A stretch of DNA of 64,000 nucleotides. It comes from Aquabacter sp040049275. Lineage in GTDB: Bacteria > Pseudomonadota > Alphaproteobacteria > Rhizobiales > Xanthobacteraceae. Made by a program: the position numbers and the translations under genes. The stretch spans positions 1-64,000 of the forward strand of contig NZ_JBDZDT010000007.1 in the NCBI RefSeq assembly GCF_040049275.1. Reading direction: 5' to 3'. This document shows, piece after piece, positions 15,785 through 23,506 of this stretch. Below the pieces are notes generated by a model that did not search any database, was not told the origin of the DNA, and saw only the letters and a list, made by a program, of their open reading frames with translations. Numbering within the stretch: position 1 is the stretch's first letter; each line of letters starts with the position of its first letter.

Positions 15785-17509
15785 CGTGTGTCCGATGCCG
15801 GGATTAAAGGAATTGCTCGGATCGAGATCCTTGTAGTGATCGCGCAGTGCGGGCTTTGCCACGTACAGATGCCCCACATTGTGCTCAGCGGGATATTCTG
15901 CACCCCTCGCGTCCAGGATCTTCCACATGGCGTGCTCCACCTCCATCGTGTCGAAGCCCTTCTTCACGATGTAGTCCTGGTGGAACACCTGGCAAAAAAA
16001 GTGCCCGTAATAAAGCGCGTGCTGGATCTTGGAGGCAAGATCCGCCGGGAGATGTTCACGCCAACTGACACCGTTGCGGGGCAAGGCGATATCGAGAGCG
16101 ACAATGTCCTCGACATCCCCCCTGTGGATCGTCCGGTAACGGATCGCAGCGCCTGCGGCAGCAAAGCGATGAAGAAAGGCTTTTTCCCCTTCCTCCGGAG
16201 TGCATTCGAAATAGGCGCCATCGGCGGAGGGGAAAAGAGTCTGAAGATAAGCGCGCGCTTCCTCGATGGAATCGTCGGCCATCCGGAGCATCAGGTGGTG
16301 CTCGAAGCGGTCCCGGTAATCGTAGAGCCGCCCTGGGAGATGCTTCGGAAACAACGAGCCGAAGAATTGCATCATGCGATCGGAAAGATCGTGCGGAAGA
16401 AATTTGAAGCGCGCGCAAAACGCATCAAACTTTCCCTTGAGAGAGAACATCAGGGGCAGACGGTCTGTACCCAGGTATTGGATCGCCAGAAAGGTATCTT
16501 TTCCGTATTTCTCTGCAATATCGAACGCATCTCGATGAATATACTCACCTTGGATCGGCAGAGATCGAAAATTGGAGAGGATGTGGCGACGCAGCTCCGT
16601 CAGTTCGTCGGGATTGTTGGTGCCGATATAGAAATCGACAATCTTCTTTTCCTTAGGAAAGGTGTCCAGGCGCACCGCCAGGATCATCACCTTGCCAGCA
16701 CTACCTGAGGACTCGAACAGTCGCTTCGGATCGGCGTTGAATCGTGCGGGCGTTTCGGCAGTGATATCTCGGACATGGGTTTGATAGTCATGATCCGAAC
16801 AAGAGAGGTTGGGATCGTGCGCAATGGTGTCCGGGCGGAAATTCCCCTTCTCTACATTTTTCAGGATCGTTTCCGGGTCGTCGCCCAACTGAATTCCCAA
16901 ATGATTGACCAGATGAACATTTCCATCCTCGTCCACCTGGGCGTAGAGCGTCATTTGCGTGAAGGCGGGGCCGCGATGGATAAGCGCGCCACCAGAATTA
17001 TTGCATACGCCGCCGAATACCGATGAGCCGATACACGAAGATCCGATCACGGAATGCGGATTCCGACCGAGGGGCGCGAGCGCCTTCTCAAGCTCAAACA
17101 AACGCGCGCCCGGGAGGCACACAACCTGACGCCCCTCGTCGAGGAGGTGGATCGTGTCGACGCGCGTCGTCGAGATGATGACGATTTCACGATCATACTG
17201 GTCGCCGTCCGGCGTGGAGCCCCCAGTGAGGCCGGTGTTGGCGGCCTGCATGATCACGATTTTTCCGGCTGCTATGCACGCGTTCAAAACGCGCCAATGT
17301 TCGACGAGGCTTCCCGGCCGAACAACCGCCAAAGCGGGCCCGTCGCCAAATCGGAAGCCCTTTCGGAAGGGCTGCGTGCTGGAGAGGCTGGTGAGCACAT
17401 GACTGTCGCCGACAATCCCCTTCAACTCGGCAATTAAACCTGCATTGCCGTGGGGATGCTGCCTGGGTGAAGCCGCTTCGCCGGAGTGGAAAGCCGCCAG
17501 TGGACTCAT
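15761..17509 (-). CDS. dld: Quinone-dependent D-lactate dehydrogenase (membrane-associated, FAD)
   Basis: A 582-residue flavoprotein, close to the 571 residues of E. coli Dld. The FAD-binding domain (about residues 30-260) has VVRPGSLVEHWRVLNAC, MQAANTGLTGGSTPDG and SSCIGSSVFGGVCNNSGG. The C-terminal half is the membrane-binding domain, with HHLMLRMADDSIEEA, HRFAAAGAAIRYR and a closing EHNVGHLYVAKP. It oxidises D-lactate to pyruvate and passes electrons to quinone. The ATG at 17509 follows GGGAGAG; a longer in-frame N-terminus exists but is unlike the family. By eye the gene is less GC-rich than its neighbours and it sits right beside the integrase remnant, so it may have been acquired. Confidence 0.92.
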   Translation of the reverse strand: MSPLAAFHSGEAASPRQHPHGNAGLIAELKGIVGDSHVLTSLSSTQPFRKGFRFGDGPALAVVRPGSLVEHWRVLNACIAAGKIVIMQAANTGLTGGSTPDGDQYDREIVIISTTRVDTIHLLDEGRQVVCLPGARLFELEKALAPLGRNPHSVIGSSCIGSSVFGGVCNNSGGALIHRGPAFTQMTLYAQVDEDGNVHLVNHLGIQLGDDPETILKNVEKGNFRPDTIAHDPNLSCSDHDYQTHVRDITAETPARFNADPKRLFESSGSAGKVMILAVRLDTFPKEKKIVDFYIGTNNPDELTELRRHILSNFRSLPIQGEYIHRDAFDIAEKYGKDTFLAIQYLGTDRLPLMFSLKGKFDAFCARFKFLPHDLSDRMMQFFGSLFPKHLPGRLYDYRDRFEHHLMLRMADDSIEEARAYLQTLFPSADGAYFECTPEEGEKAFLHRFAAAGAAIRYRTIHRGDVEDIVALDIALPRNGVSWREHLPADLASKIQHALYYGHFFCQVFHQDYIVKKGFDTMEVEHAMWKILDARGAEYPAEHNVGHLYVAKPALRDHYKDLDPSNSFNPGIGHTSKCAHWG

Positions 17510-17813
17510 CACGCTCTCCCGCGAACGATGGCGATATGAAAGCTCGCCGACTTCGGCCCCGATCTTCATGATCGGCTGAAATAGGTGGCGTCGATAGCGA
17601 GGACGAGCGACCGATATATGACGCGCCTTCAGGATCGTCGGAAGGTGGCGGAGCAAGCCCTACGAGAAACAGTTCGCCCGTGCAGCGCGATCATCAACAG
17701 GCCGCCGATCGCGCTCATGAATGGCTCTCCGGCACCCACGCCATGATGATGACTCAGAGGGCAAGGTGGTCTCTGAGGTCCGCGAAGGGTGAGGAGCGGG
17801 CTCAGATCAGCCG
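17510..17813. other. Gene-free stretch upstream of dld
   Basis: About 304 bases between dld and the DUF4287 gene. It must contain the dld promoter. I see no gene, clear palindrome or repeat in it. Confidence 0.4.
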
Positions 17814-18029
17814 CTACTTTAAGCCATCTTGAGCCAAGGTATGGGCGACCACGGCGTTGGCGTGACCGTGGCCCATGCCGTGATGGTCCTTCAGGATGGC
17901 GACCAATTCCATATGCTTAGCTGGGTATGCGTCGCGGACAATCCCCTGCCAGTGCGAGATTGGTTGACCGTACTTCTTCTCGATGGATGGAAAGTAGGAC
18001 GCCGGTCCCTTGACGGTGCTGTCAGTCAT
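17814..18029 (-). CDS. Small DUF4287 domain protein
   Basis: A 71-residue protein that is essentially one DUF4287 domain. It shows SYFPSIEKKYGQPISHWQ near the start and the conserved KHMELVAILKDHHGMGHGHAN, ending with VAHTLAQ. The function of the domain is unknown; it occurs alone or joined to DUF5655. GGGG lies eight bases before the ATG. It is separated from the ABC operon by 96 bases in the opposite sense of no obvious operon, so it is probably transcribed alone. Confidence 0.85.
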   Translation of the reverse strand: MTDSTVKGPASYFPSIEKKYGQPISHWQGIVRDAYPAKHMELVAILKDHHGMGHGHANAVVAHTLAQDGLK

Positions 18030-18125
18030 CAGTGAGCCCCTTTTTCCGAGACATTCGCCCTAGATGGCGTTTGACCGCAAGCGGTCCAGAGCGCCATGGG
18101 AGGCTTGCCCTCTAAGGGGAGGGGA

Positions 18126-19193
18126 TCAATGAGGCACGAGGATCATCTTGTCCGGGGGTATGCGTACCCAGACCTCCTGTCCCTCCGAGAGATCGCGGGG
18201 CGGGCTCAGTTGGACGCGCAGATCGGTGTCGCCGAATTTGAGATAAAGGTCGCTGATATTGCCAAGGAAGTAGTTTGCGACGACCGTCGCCTGGAAACTG
18301 TTGACGTCGTCCGGCGGATCTGTGGTGACGATGACCTCCTCCGGCCGGCACACGGCACGCACGTGCTGGCCGGCGGAAAGTCCCACATCGGCGCTTATCA
18401 GGTTGAGTCCCGAGGGAAGGCGGATGGCGGTGCCGCTTCCGTTGCCGGTGACGACCCCGTCGAAGATGTTGGTGAGCCCGACGAACTGCGCTCCGAACAG
18501 AGATGAGGGCCGGTCGTAGATCTGCCGTGGCGTGCCGATCTGATCGATTTCACCGTCCTTCATGAGGATGATGCGATCGGCCACGACCATCGCTTCCTGC
18601 TGGTCGTGGGTGACGTAGATGGATGTCAGGCCGAGGCGCTGCTGGAGCATCCGCAGTTCCATCCGCATGGATTCCCGCAGCTTGGCATCGAGGTTGCTGA
18701 GCGGCTCATCGAACAGCAGGATGGATGGTTCGAGTACGATCGCCCGCGCCAACGCCACGCGCTGCTGCTGGCCGCCCGAGAGTTGGCTGGCGCCGCGGTC
18801 CATATGTTTCTCGAGCCCGACCAGGCTCAAGGCGCGCCGCACCTTGGCGTCGATGCCCGCTTTCGCCTCGCCCTTCATCTTCAGTCCGAAGGCCACGTTC
18901 TGGCCCACGCTCATGTGCGGCCAGATCGCATAGGACTGGAACACCATGCCGATCTCGCGCCGTTCGGGCGGCAGCGAGAAATCGGGGCTCGAGACCACTC
19001 GGCCACCCATGGCGATCTCGCCTTCGGAGATATCCTCAAGGCCGGCGATACAGCGCAGGGTCGTGGTCTTGCCGCATCCGCTGGGACCCAGCAGCGCGAC
19101 GAACTCGCCCTTCCTGATGTCGAGATCGACATTGTTGACGGCGCGATAGGCGCCGTAGCGCTTGACGAGATTACGGACTGTGACTTGCGACAT
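18126..19193 (-). CDS. ABC transporter ATP-binding protein (FbpC/PotA type)
   Basis: A 355-residue ATPase. It has Walker A GPSGCGKTTT (about residue 36), the signature LSGGQQQRVALARAI, Walker B ILLFDEPLSNLD, and the switch histidine in THDQQEA. After about residue 240 comes a TOBE-like regulatory domain. This build is typical of importers of Fe3+, polyamines, thiamine, phosphonates and similar solutes. GGGAGG precedes the ATG. It is the last gene of a leftward operon (binding protein, permease, ATPase). Confidence 0.92.
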   Translation of the reverse strand: MSQVTVRNLVKRYGAYRAVNNVDLDIRKGEFVALLGPSGCGKTTTLRCIAGLEDISEGEIAMGGRVVSSPDFSLPPERREIGMVFQSYAIWPHMSVGQNVAFGLKMKGEAKAGIDAKVRRALSLVGLEKHMDRGASQLSGGQQQRVALARAIVLEPSILLFDEPLSNLDAKLRESMRMELRMLQQRLGLTSIYVTHDQQEAMVVADRIILMKDGEIDQIGTPRQIYDRPSSLFGAQFVGLTNIFDGVVTGNGSGTAIRLPSGLNLISADVGLSAGQHVRAVCRPEEVIVTTDPPDDVNSFQATVVANYFLGNISDLYLKFGDTDLRVQLSPPRDLSEGQEVWVRIPPDKMILVPH

Positions 19194-19235
19194 GTGTCCT
19201 CCCGGAACATCGCACGCGGGCCTCGACCCGCAGCC

Positions 19236-21020
19236 TCATGTTTTTGCGATTGCGCGCTCCAGCTGGACCCGGAACACCAAGCGCGTGATGATCACCATCA
19301 CCATCATGATCAGCGTCTGAACCAAGCCGACGGCAGCAGCGTACTGGTAGTTGCCATTGTCCATGTAGTGCCAGGTAAGCACCGAGAGGACCTGGCTCCG
19401 CTCGCTGTAGAGCAGGATCGACGCCGACAGTTCCTTGGTGCTCTGGATCATCACGAAGAACAGGATCGCCACCAGCGTGCCCTTCATCAGCGGCAGCACG
19501 ATCAGCCGCAGGACGGTGAGGCTGCCGGCGCCCGCGACGCGGGCGCTTTGCTCCAGGTCCGGATGGAGCTGGAGGATCGAGGAGCGGCTGACGAGGATGC
19601 CATAGGGCAGGAATTTCGCCGTGTAGGCGAGGAGCAGGATCCACACCGAGCCGTAGAGCGGCGTCTGCAGGTAGATCCACAGAAGGCCGATGCCGTAAAC
19701 CAGTCCCGGCACCGCCACGGGCAGGACACCGAGGAAGGCGACGAGGCTGGTGCTGAACTTAGGCCGCCTGAGTTCCATGAAGCTGATCACGAACCCCACA
19801 AGGACGCAGATGACGCCGCTGCCGATGGCGAGGCCGATGGTGTTCCACAACGCATCGCGCATGTCCTGTTGTCCGAACATGCGTTGGTAGTGCTCGAGCG
19901 TGAAGATGTCCCAGGTGATGGCCGGCGCGCTGTAGCGCATGACCGAGGACAAGAGCAGGGAGCCGAAGGGCAGGAGGTCCGCGCACAGGATGTAGAGCCC
20001 GATGGCGATGAAGGCGGGCGCTTTCCACCCGCCCAGCTTCAAAGGCTTCGCGCGGAAGCCCTTGCCGGTCACGCTCACGTAGCGCTCGGAGCGCTGGGTG
20101 ATGCGGCGCTGGATCCACACGCCGAGGAATGTGACCCACAGCAGCAGCGTTCCAGCGGCTGCGGCGTGGGCGCGGTGGACCGGAAACGTGGTGGAATCCT
20201 GGTAGATCTTCCACGGCAGCGTCGTGAAGCCGGTGGTGGAGCCGATAATGCCGGGGATCGTGTACATCTCGGCGGCGAGGATGAAGATCAGCAGTCCCGA
20301 GGCCAGGATGGCCGGTGTCGCCATGGGCACGCTGATGCGCAGCAGCGCCTGGATCGCCGACGCGCCTGTGATCCGCGCCGCCTCCTCGAGCGAGGAATCC
20401 ATCGCGCGGAAGCTGCCCGACGTGAACAGGTAGGCGAACGGGCAGAAGAACAGGAACATCACCCAGACCACGCCGCCATAGGACCATATGTTGATCAAGC
20501 TCACGGGATCGAGGCCGACGGCGCGCATGGCGGAGGCCGCCGCGACGTTCAGGAAGCCGGTCTTGCCGGAGCCGAGCGCCACCCAGGCGATCAGCCCGGC
20601 GAACGGCGACAGGAACAGGGGCATGATGATCAGAAGATCCATCGCGCCCTTGAAGGGAAGGTCGGTGCGCCAGACCAGGATCGACATGGTCACGCCGACG
20701 ACCAGCGAGAAGGCGGTGACCACGGCGGAAAGGATCAGGGTTTCGGCGAGATAGCCGAGATATTCCGACGACGTGTAGACATGGATGAAGGCGGCAAGGC
20801 TGCGCTCATCGGAAAGGCCGATGCGGGTTTCACGGTAGAACGCCGCATCGACCGCATAGACGAGCGGAACGATGGCCACCGCGATGACGAAGATCGCGAG
20901 GAGCAGCCACAGGATGCGCTCGCCCGACCACAGGGCACCCAGCCTTTGGAAGAGGCTGGGCCCCACCGGGGCGTGGCCGGTCATGGCTGGGAGCGAGGCG
21001 GAGGGAATGTCAGAGGCCAT
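19236..21020 (-). CDS. ABC transporter permease, fused two-domain (FbpB type)
   Basis: A 594-residue permease with two halves of about six membrane segments each. The EAA loops, which dock on the ATPase, read EEAARITGASAIQALLRISVP (first half, about residue 245) and EQSARVAGAGSLTVLRLIVLP (second half, about residue 505). Fusion of both permease domains into one chain is characteristic of the ferric-iron type subfamily. No strong ribosome-binding site is seen before the ATG, so coupling to the upstream binding-protein gene (27-base gap) is likely. Confidence 0.92.
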   Translation of the reverse strand: MASDIPSASLPAMTGHAPVGPSLFQRLGALWSGERILWLLLAIFVIAVAIVPLVYAVDAAFYRETRIGLSDERSLAAFIHVYTSSEYLGYLAETLILSAVVTAFSLVVGVTMSILVWRTDLPFKGAMDLLIIMPLFLSPFAGLIAWVALGSGKTGFLNVAAASAMRAVGLDPVSLINIWSYGGVVWVMFLFFCPFAYLFTSGSFRAMDSSLEEAARITGASAIQALLRISVPMATPAILASGLLIFILAAEMYTIPGIIGSTTGFTTLPWKIYQDSTTFPVHRAHAAAAGTLLLWVTFLGVWIQRRITQRSERYVSVTGKGFRAKPLKLGGWKAPAFIAIGLYILCADLLPFGSLLLSSVMRYSAPAITWDIFTLEHYQRMFGQQDMRDALWNTIGLAIGSGVICVLVGFVISFMELRRPKFSTSLVAFLGVLPVAVPGLVYGIGLLWIYLQTPLYGSVWILLLAYTAKFLPYGILVSRSSILQLHPDLEQSARVAGAGSLTVLRLIVLPLMKGTLVAILFFVMIQSTKELSASILLYSERSQVLSVLTWHYMDNGNYQYAAAVGLVQTLIMMVMVIITRLVFRVQLERAIAKT

Positions 21021-21047
21021 GTCGAGCGCTTTCGTAAGAACAATCGA

Positions 21048-22139
21048 TCACGGCTGCTGCGCGTCCCGCAGGATCTTGATCCACAAGTTCATGTCCTTGT
21101 CGTAGTCGCGCTCCCAGCGCGCGGTATCGACCAGGTAGGGCTCCGTGATCGGGTCATACCAAGGCTCTTTGGTCACGGCGCGCTTGTCGGGCACGCCCCC
21201 GAGCGCTGTCTGCGCGCCATAGATCTGCTGGAAGGCGGTCGCGCCCTCCTCGCTGAGAAGCCAGTTCTGGAACAGGCGGGCGGCGTTGGGATGCGGGGCG
21301 AAGGCGGAGATGGCCGACCAGCTGTTGGAATAGGTCGGGGTCGGCTTGGGATGGATCCAGCGGATCGGAGCGCCCTGCTGAAGCTTCACGATGCCGGCGG
21401 CTTCCCAGCTCCAGAATGTGAAGTCCTGCTCGCCCGCCACCACGCGGTCGACCGGCACGAGAACCTCGGAATAGACCGCCGGCTTCTGTGCAGCGACCTT
21501 CTTGAGGAACTCGACGCCGTAGATGTCCTTGTATTTCGGGTCGAGGAACATGTGGACCGGCGCGTAGCACGAGCCGCACTTCTGGGTGGTCACTGCAAAA
21601 CGGCCCTTGAAGCGGGGGTCGAGGACGCCTTTCCAATCCGAGAGGATCTTCACCTCTTCGGGCGTGAGCTTGTTCACGTTGTAGATGATGGCGTTGTCGG
21701 TCATGTGGGTGGCGTAGGCATAGTCGCCGATGCGGAACGCCTCCGGGATGCGGTCCGCTGTCGGCACTTTCCAGGATGCCAGGAGCTTGTCGTCGATCAG
21801 TGCGGTGACGCTCGGCCGGTCGCCGAGCTGGAGGTTATCGGCGATGTATTGCTTCGCCTGGGTCTCCTGCATGAACCGCTGATACTGCTGCACCCCGACG
21901 ATCCGCAGGGCCTGCACCGAGATGCCTGGATAACGCTCCTGGAACTTCGCCGCGATGGCATTCATCGCATCGAGCGGCGTCGTGATGTACCAGACGATCT
22001 TTCCTTCCTTCTTGGCTGCTTCGTAAAGCTTTGCGGTGTCGGACGGATCGGGAAAGGTCTGCGCCATGGCCGGTGCGCCGGCGGCAAGAATGGTCGCGGC
22101 AATGCACGATAGGGCAACGGCCCTGCAGCGATTGAACAT
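21048..22139 (-). CDS. ABC transporter extracellular solute-binding protein (family 1, Fe3+-type fold)
   Basis: A 363-residue secreted protein with a clear signal peptide (FNRCRAVALSCIAATILA ... AMAQ). The mature part follows the FutA/FbpA-like pattern: AAKKEGKIVWYITTP, RYPGISVQALR, RFKGRFAV and HPNAARLFQNWLLSEEG. The tyrosine cluster that binds iron in true ferric-binding proteins is not evident, so an organic acid or other anion is as likely as iron. The ATG at 22139 has a GAGGGAGAGA run just upstream. It is the first gene of the operon and lies next to a FadR-type regulator and a divergent acyl-CoA gene cluster, which argues for a carboxylate substrate. Confidence 0.88.
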   Translation of the reverse strand: MFNRCRAVALSCIAATILAAGAPAMAQTFPDPSDTAKLYEAAKKEGKIVWYITTPLDAMNAIAAKFQERYPGISVQALRIVGVQQYQRFMQETQAKQYIADNLQLGDRPSVTALIDDKLLASWKVPTADRIPEAFRIGDYAYATHMTDNAIIYNVNKLTPEEVKILSDWKGVLDPRFKGRFAVTTQKCGSCYAPVHMFLDPKYKDIYGVEFLKKVAAQKPAVYSEVLVPVDRVVAGEQDFTFWSWEAAGIVKLQQGAPIRWIHPKPTPTYSNSWSAISAFAPHPNAARLFQNWLLSEEGATAFQQIYGAQTALGGVPDKRAVTKEPWYDPITEPYLVDTARWERDYDKDMNLWIKILRDAQQP

Positions 22140-22249
22140 GTCTCTCTCCCTCTCGGACATTTATTTTTGTGGGCCGTGTCGGGCGAACCTTGGCGGGCTC
22201 GTGGAAGCGCCCCCCGCCCGTGCTTCGAGCGGGTGGGAAAAAGCGTGGA

Positions 22250-22951
22250 TCAGCTGCTTGCAGTAAGGCGGTCGCGGAACATCTGAAGCGTCGCGCCGCC
22301 CGCGTTGCGCACGTGCTCGACGCCGGCGCTCCAGGCCTCGTCCTCGTCGTGGGCCATGATGGCCTCCACGAAGCGGCGGACTTCCGCGAGGCTCTTGTCA
22401 GCGCGTCCCGGCTGGCTCAGCGACATGGCGCGAAACTGCATGGCGCGGATATGGATCGCGCGCAACGCGGCGGCGGCGACGTCGTTGGCCGCCCCCTCGA
22501 TCAATACGGCATAGAGCTCGCTCTTGGCCGCCACCATCTGGGATAGGTCGCGGGTGCCGTAGGCGCGCGCCATCTCATCAAAGGCTTGCTTAAGCCGAAA
22601 CATCATCTCCTGCGATCCGCGGCGGGCAAACAGCCGGCCGAGCAGACCCTCCAGAACGGCGCGGGTCTCGTAGATGTTCTCGGCGTCCTTCAGGTCGATG
22701 GTGGCGACGATCGGGCCCTTGTTGGGGACGGTCGCGACAAGCCCCTCCGACTCCAGCTGGCGCAACGCCTCGCGGACCGAGGTCCGGCTTACGCCAAGCC
22801 GTTCGCAGAGATCCTTCTCCAAGAGCCGCTCGCCCGCCCGGAAGGTCCCCTCCGCAATCGCCAGCCGCATGCGGTCGGCCACCTGATTGCGGAGCGGCGC
22901 TGCCGCCGCGATCCGCATGGATTCCTTTGGTTCCAGCGAAATTTCCATCAT
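22250..22951 (-). CDS. GntR family (FadR/FCD subfamily) transcriptional regulator
   Basis: A 233-residue regulator. The winged-helix domain (about residues 18-80) has the recognition segment LGVSRTSVREALRQLESEGLV. The all-helical FCD effector domain follows, with metal ligands suggested by the YETRAVLEG, HIRAMQFRAM and VEAIMAHDEDEA segments. FCD regulators respond to carboxylates or sugar acids. The gene lies between the ABC operon (same strand, 110-base gap) and the divergent OB-fold/CoA cluster, so it probably controls both. The intergenic 22952-23061 is AT-rich and contains ATCAT/ATGAT arms, but no convincing operator. Confidence 0.9.
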   Translation of the reverse strand: MMEISLEPKESMRIAAAAPLRNQVADRMRLAIAEGTFRAGERLLEKDLCERLGVSRTSVREALRQLESEGLVATVPNKGPIVATIDLKDAENIYETRAVLEGLLGRLFARRGSQEMMFRLKQAFDEMARAYGTRDLSQMVAAKSELYAVLIEGAANDVAAAALRAIHIRAMQFRAMSLSQPGRADKSLAEVRRFVEAIMAHDEDEAWSAGVEHVRNAGGATLQMFRDRLTASS

Positions 22952-23061
22952 CCGATCTTATTATGTGCTTATCATCTTGTCATACCGTAATACGCGATTA
23001 TGATCGGCGCAAGAATTAAAGACGGCCCAGGCGGGGCCGCCCGAAAGGCCGGAGAGCGCTC

Positions 23062-23463
23062 GTGAATGAGGAATTGCCGCTGCCCATCATCAATGCCGAC
23101 TCGGGCTCTTACTGGGGCGGCGCGAACGAGGGCCGGCTCATGATCCGGGCCTGCAAGGCATGCGGCGCAAAGCATTTCATGCCCCGCAACCTGTGCCCGC
23201 ATTGCTGGTCGGAGGATCTGGAGTGGGTGGAGGCGAGCGGACACGGCACGGTCCACAGCTTCACCGTGATCCGGCGGGCGCCGCTCGCCTCCTATGCGGG
23301 GCGCGTTCCCTATGTCGTCGCCCTGGTCGAGCTCCACGAGGGGCCGCGCATGCTGACCAACATCGTTGGGGAGGACGCGCTTGCCACCTGCATCGGCGAC
23401 GCCGTCGAGGTCTGCTTCGAACGAAGGGGTGAGCAGGCCATCCCGCAGTTCACGCGCGTCTGA
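23062..23463 (+). CDS. Zn-ribbon/OB-fold (DUF35) acyl-CoA-associated protein
   Basis: A 133-residue protein with a rubredoxin-like zinc ribbon (CKACG at about residue 32, CPHCW at about 50) followed by an OB-fold (GHGTVHSFTVIRRAP, ALVELHEGPRMLTNI). Proteins of this family bind acyl-CoA and form complexes with thiolase-fold partners, for example the DUF35 domain of ChsH2 with Ltp2 in steroid side-chain aldol cleavage. The start is a GTG with GGAGAG upstream. It is the first gene of the rightward cluster that contains a thiolase-fold protein at 25684. Confidence 0.88.
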   Translation: MNEELPLPIINADSGSYWGGANEGRLMIRACKACGAKHFMPRNLCPHCWSEDLEWVEASGHGTVHSFTVIRRAPLASYAGRVPYVVALVELHEGPRMLTNIVGEDALATCIGDAVEVCFERRGEQAIPQFTRV

Positions 23464-23506
23464 CCCGACCGCCAATCCGCGAACAGCCCACATTCATGGT
23501 GTTGGA

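Noticed and set aside
18606..22112. Very long open frame (over 1100 codons) on the plus strand
   Set aside because: It lies exactly opposite the ABC transporter operon, is rich in His/Arg/Asp/Glu runs typical of antisense reading in GC-rich DNA, and matches no family; the minus-strand genes have complete motifs and start sites.
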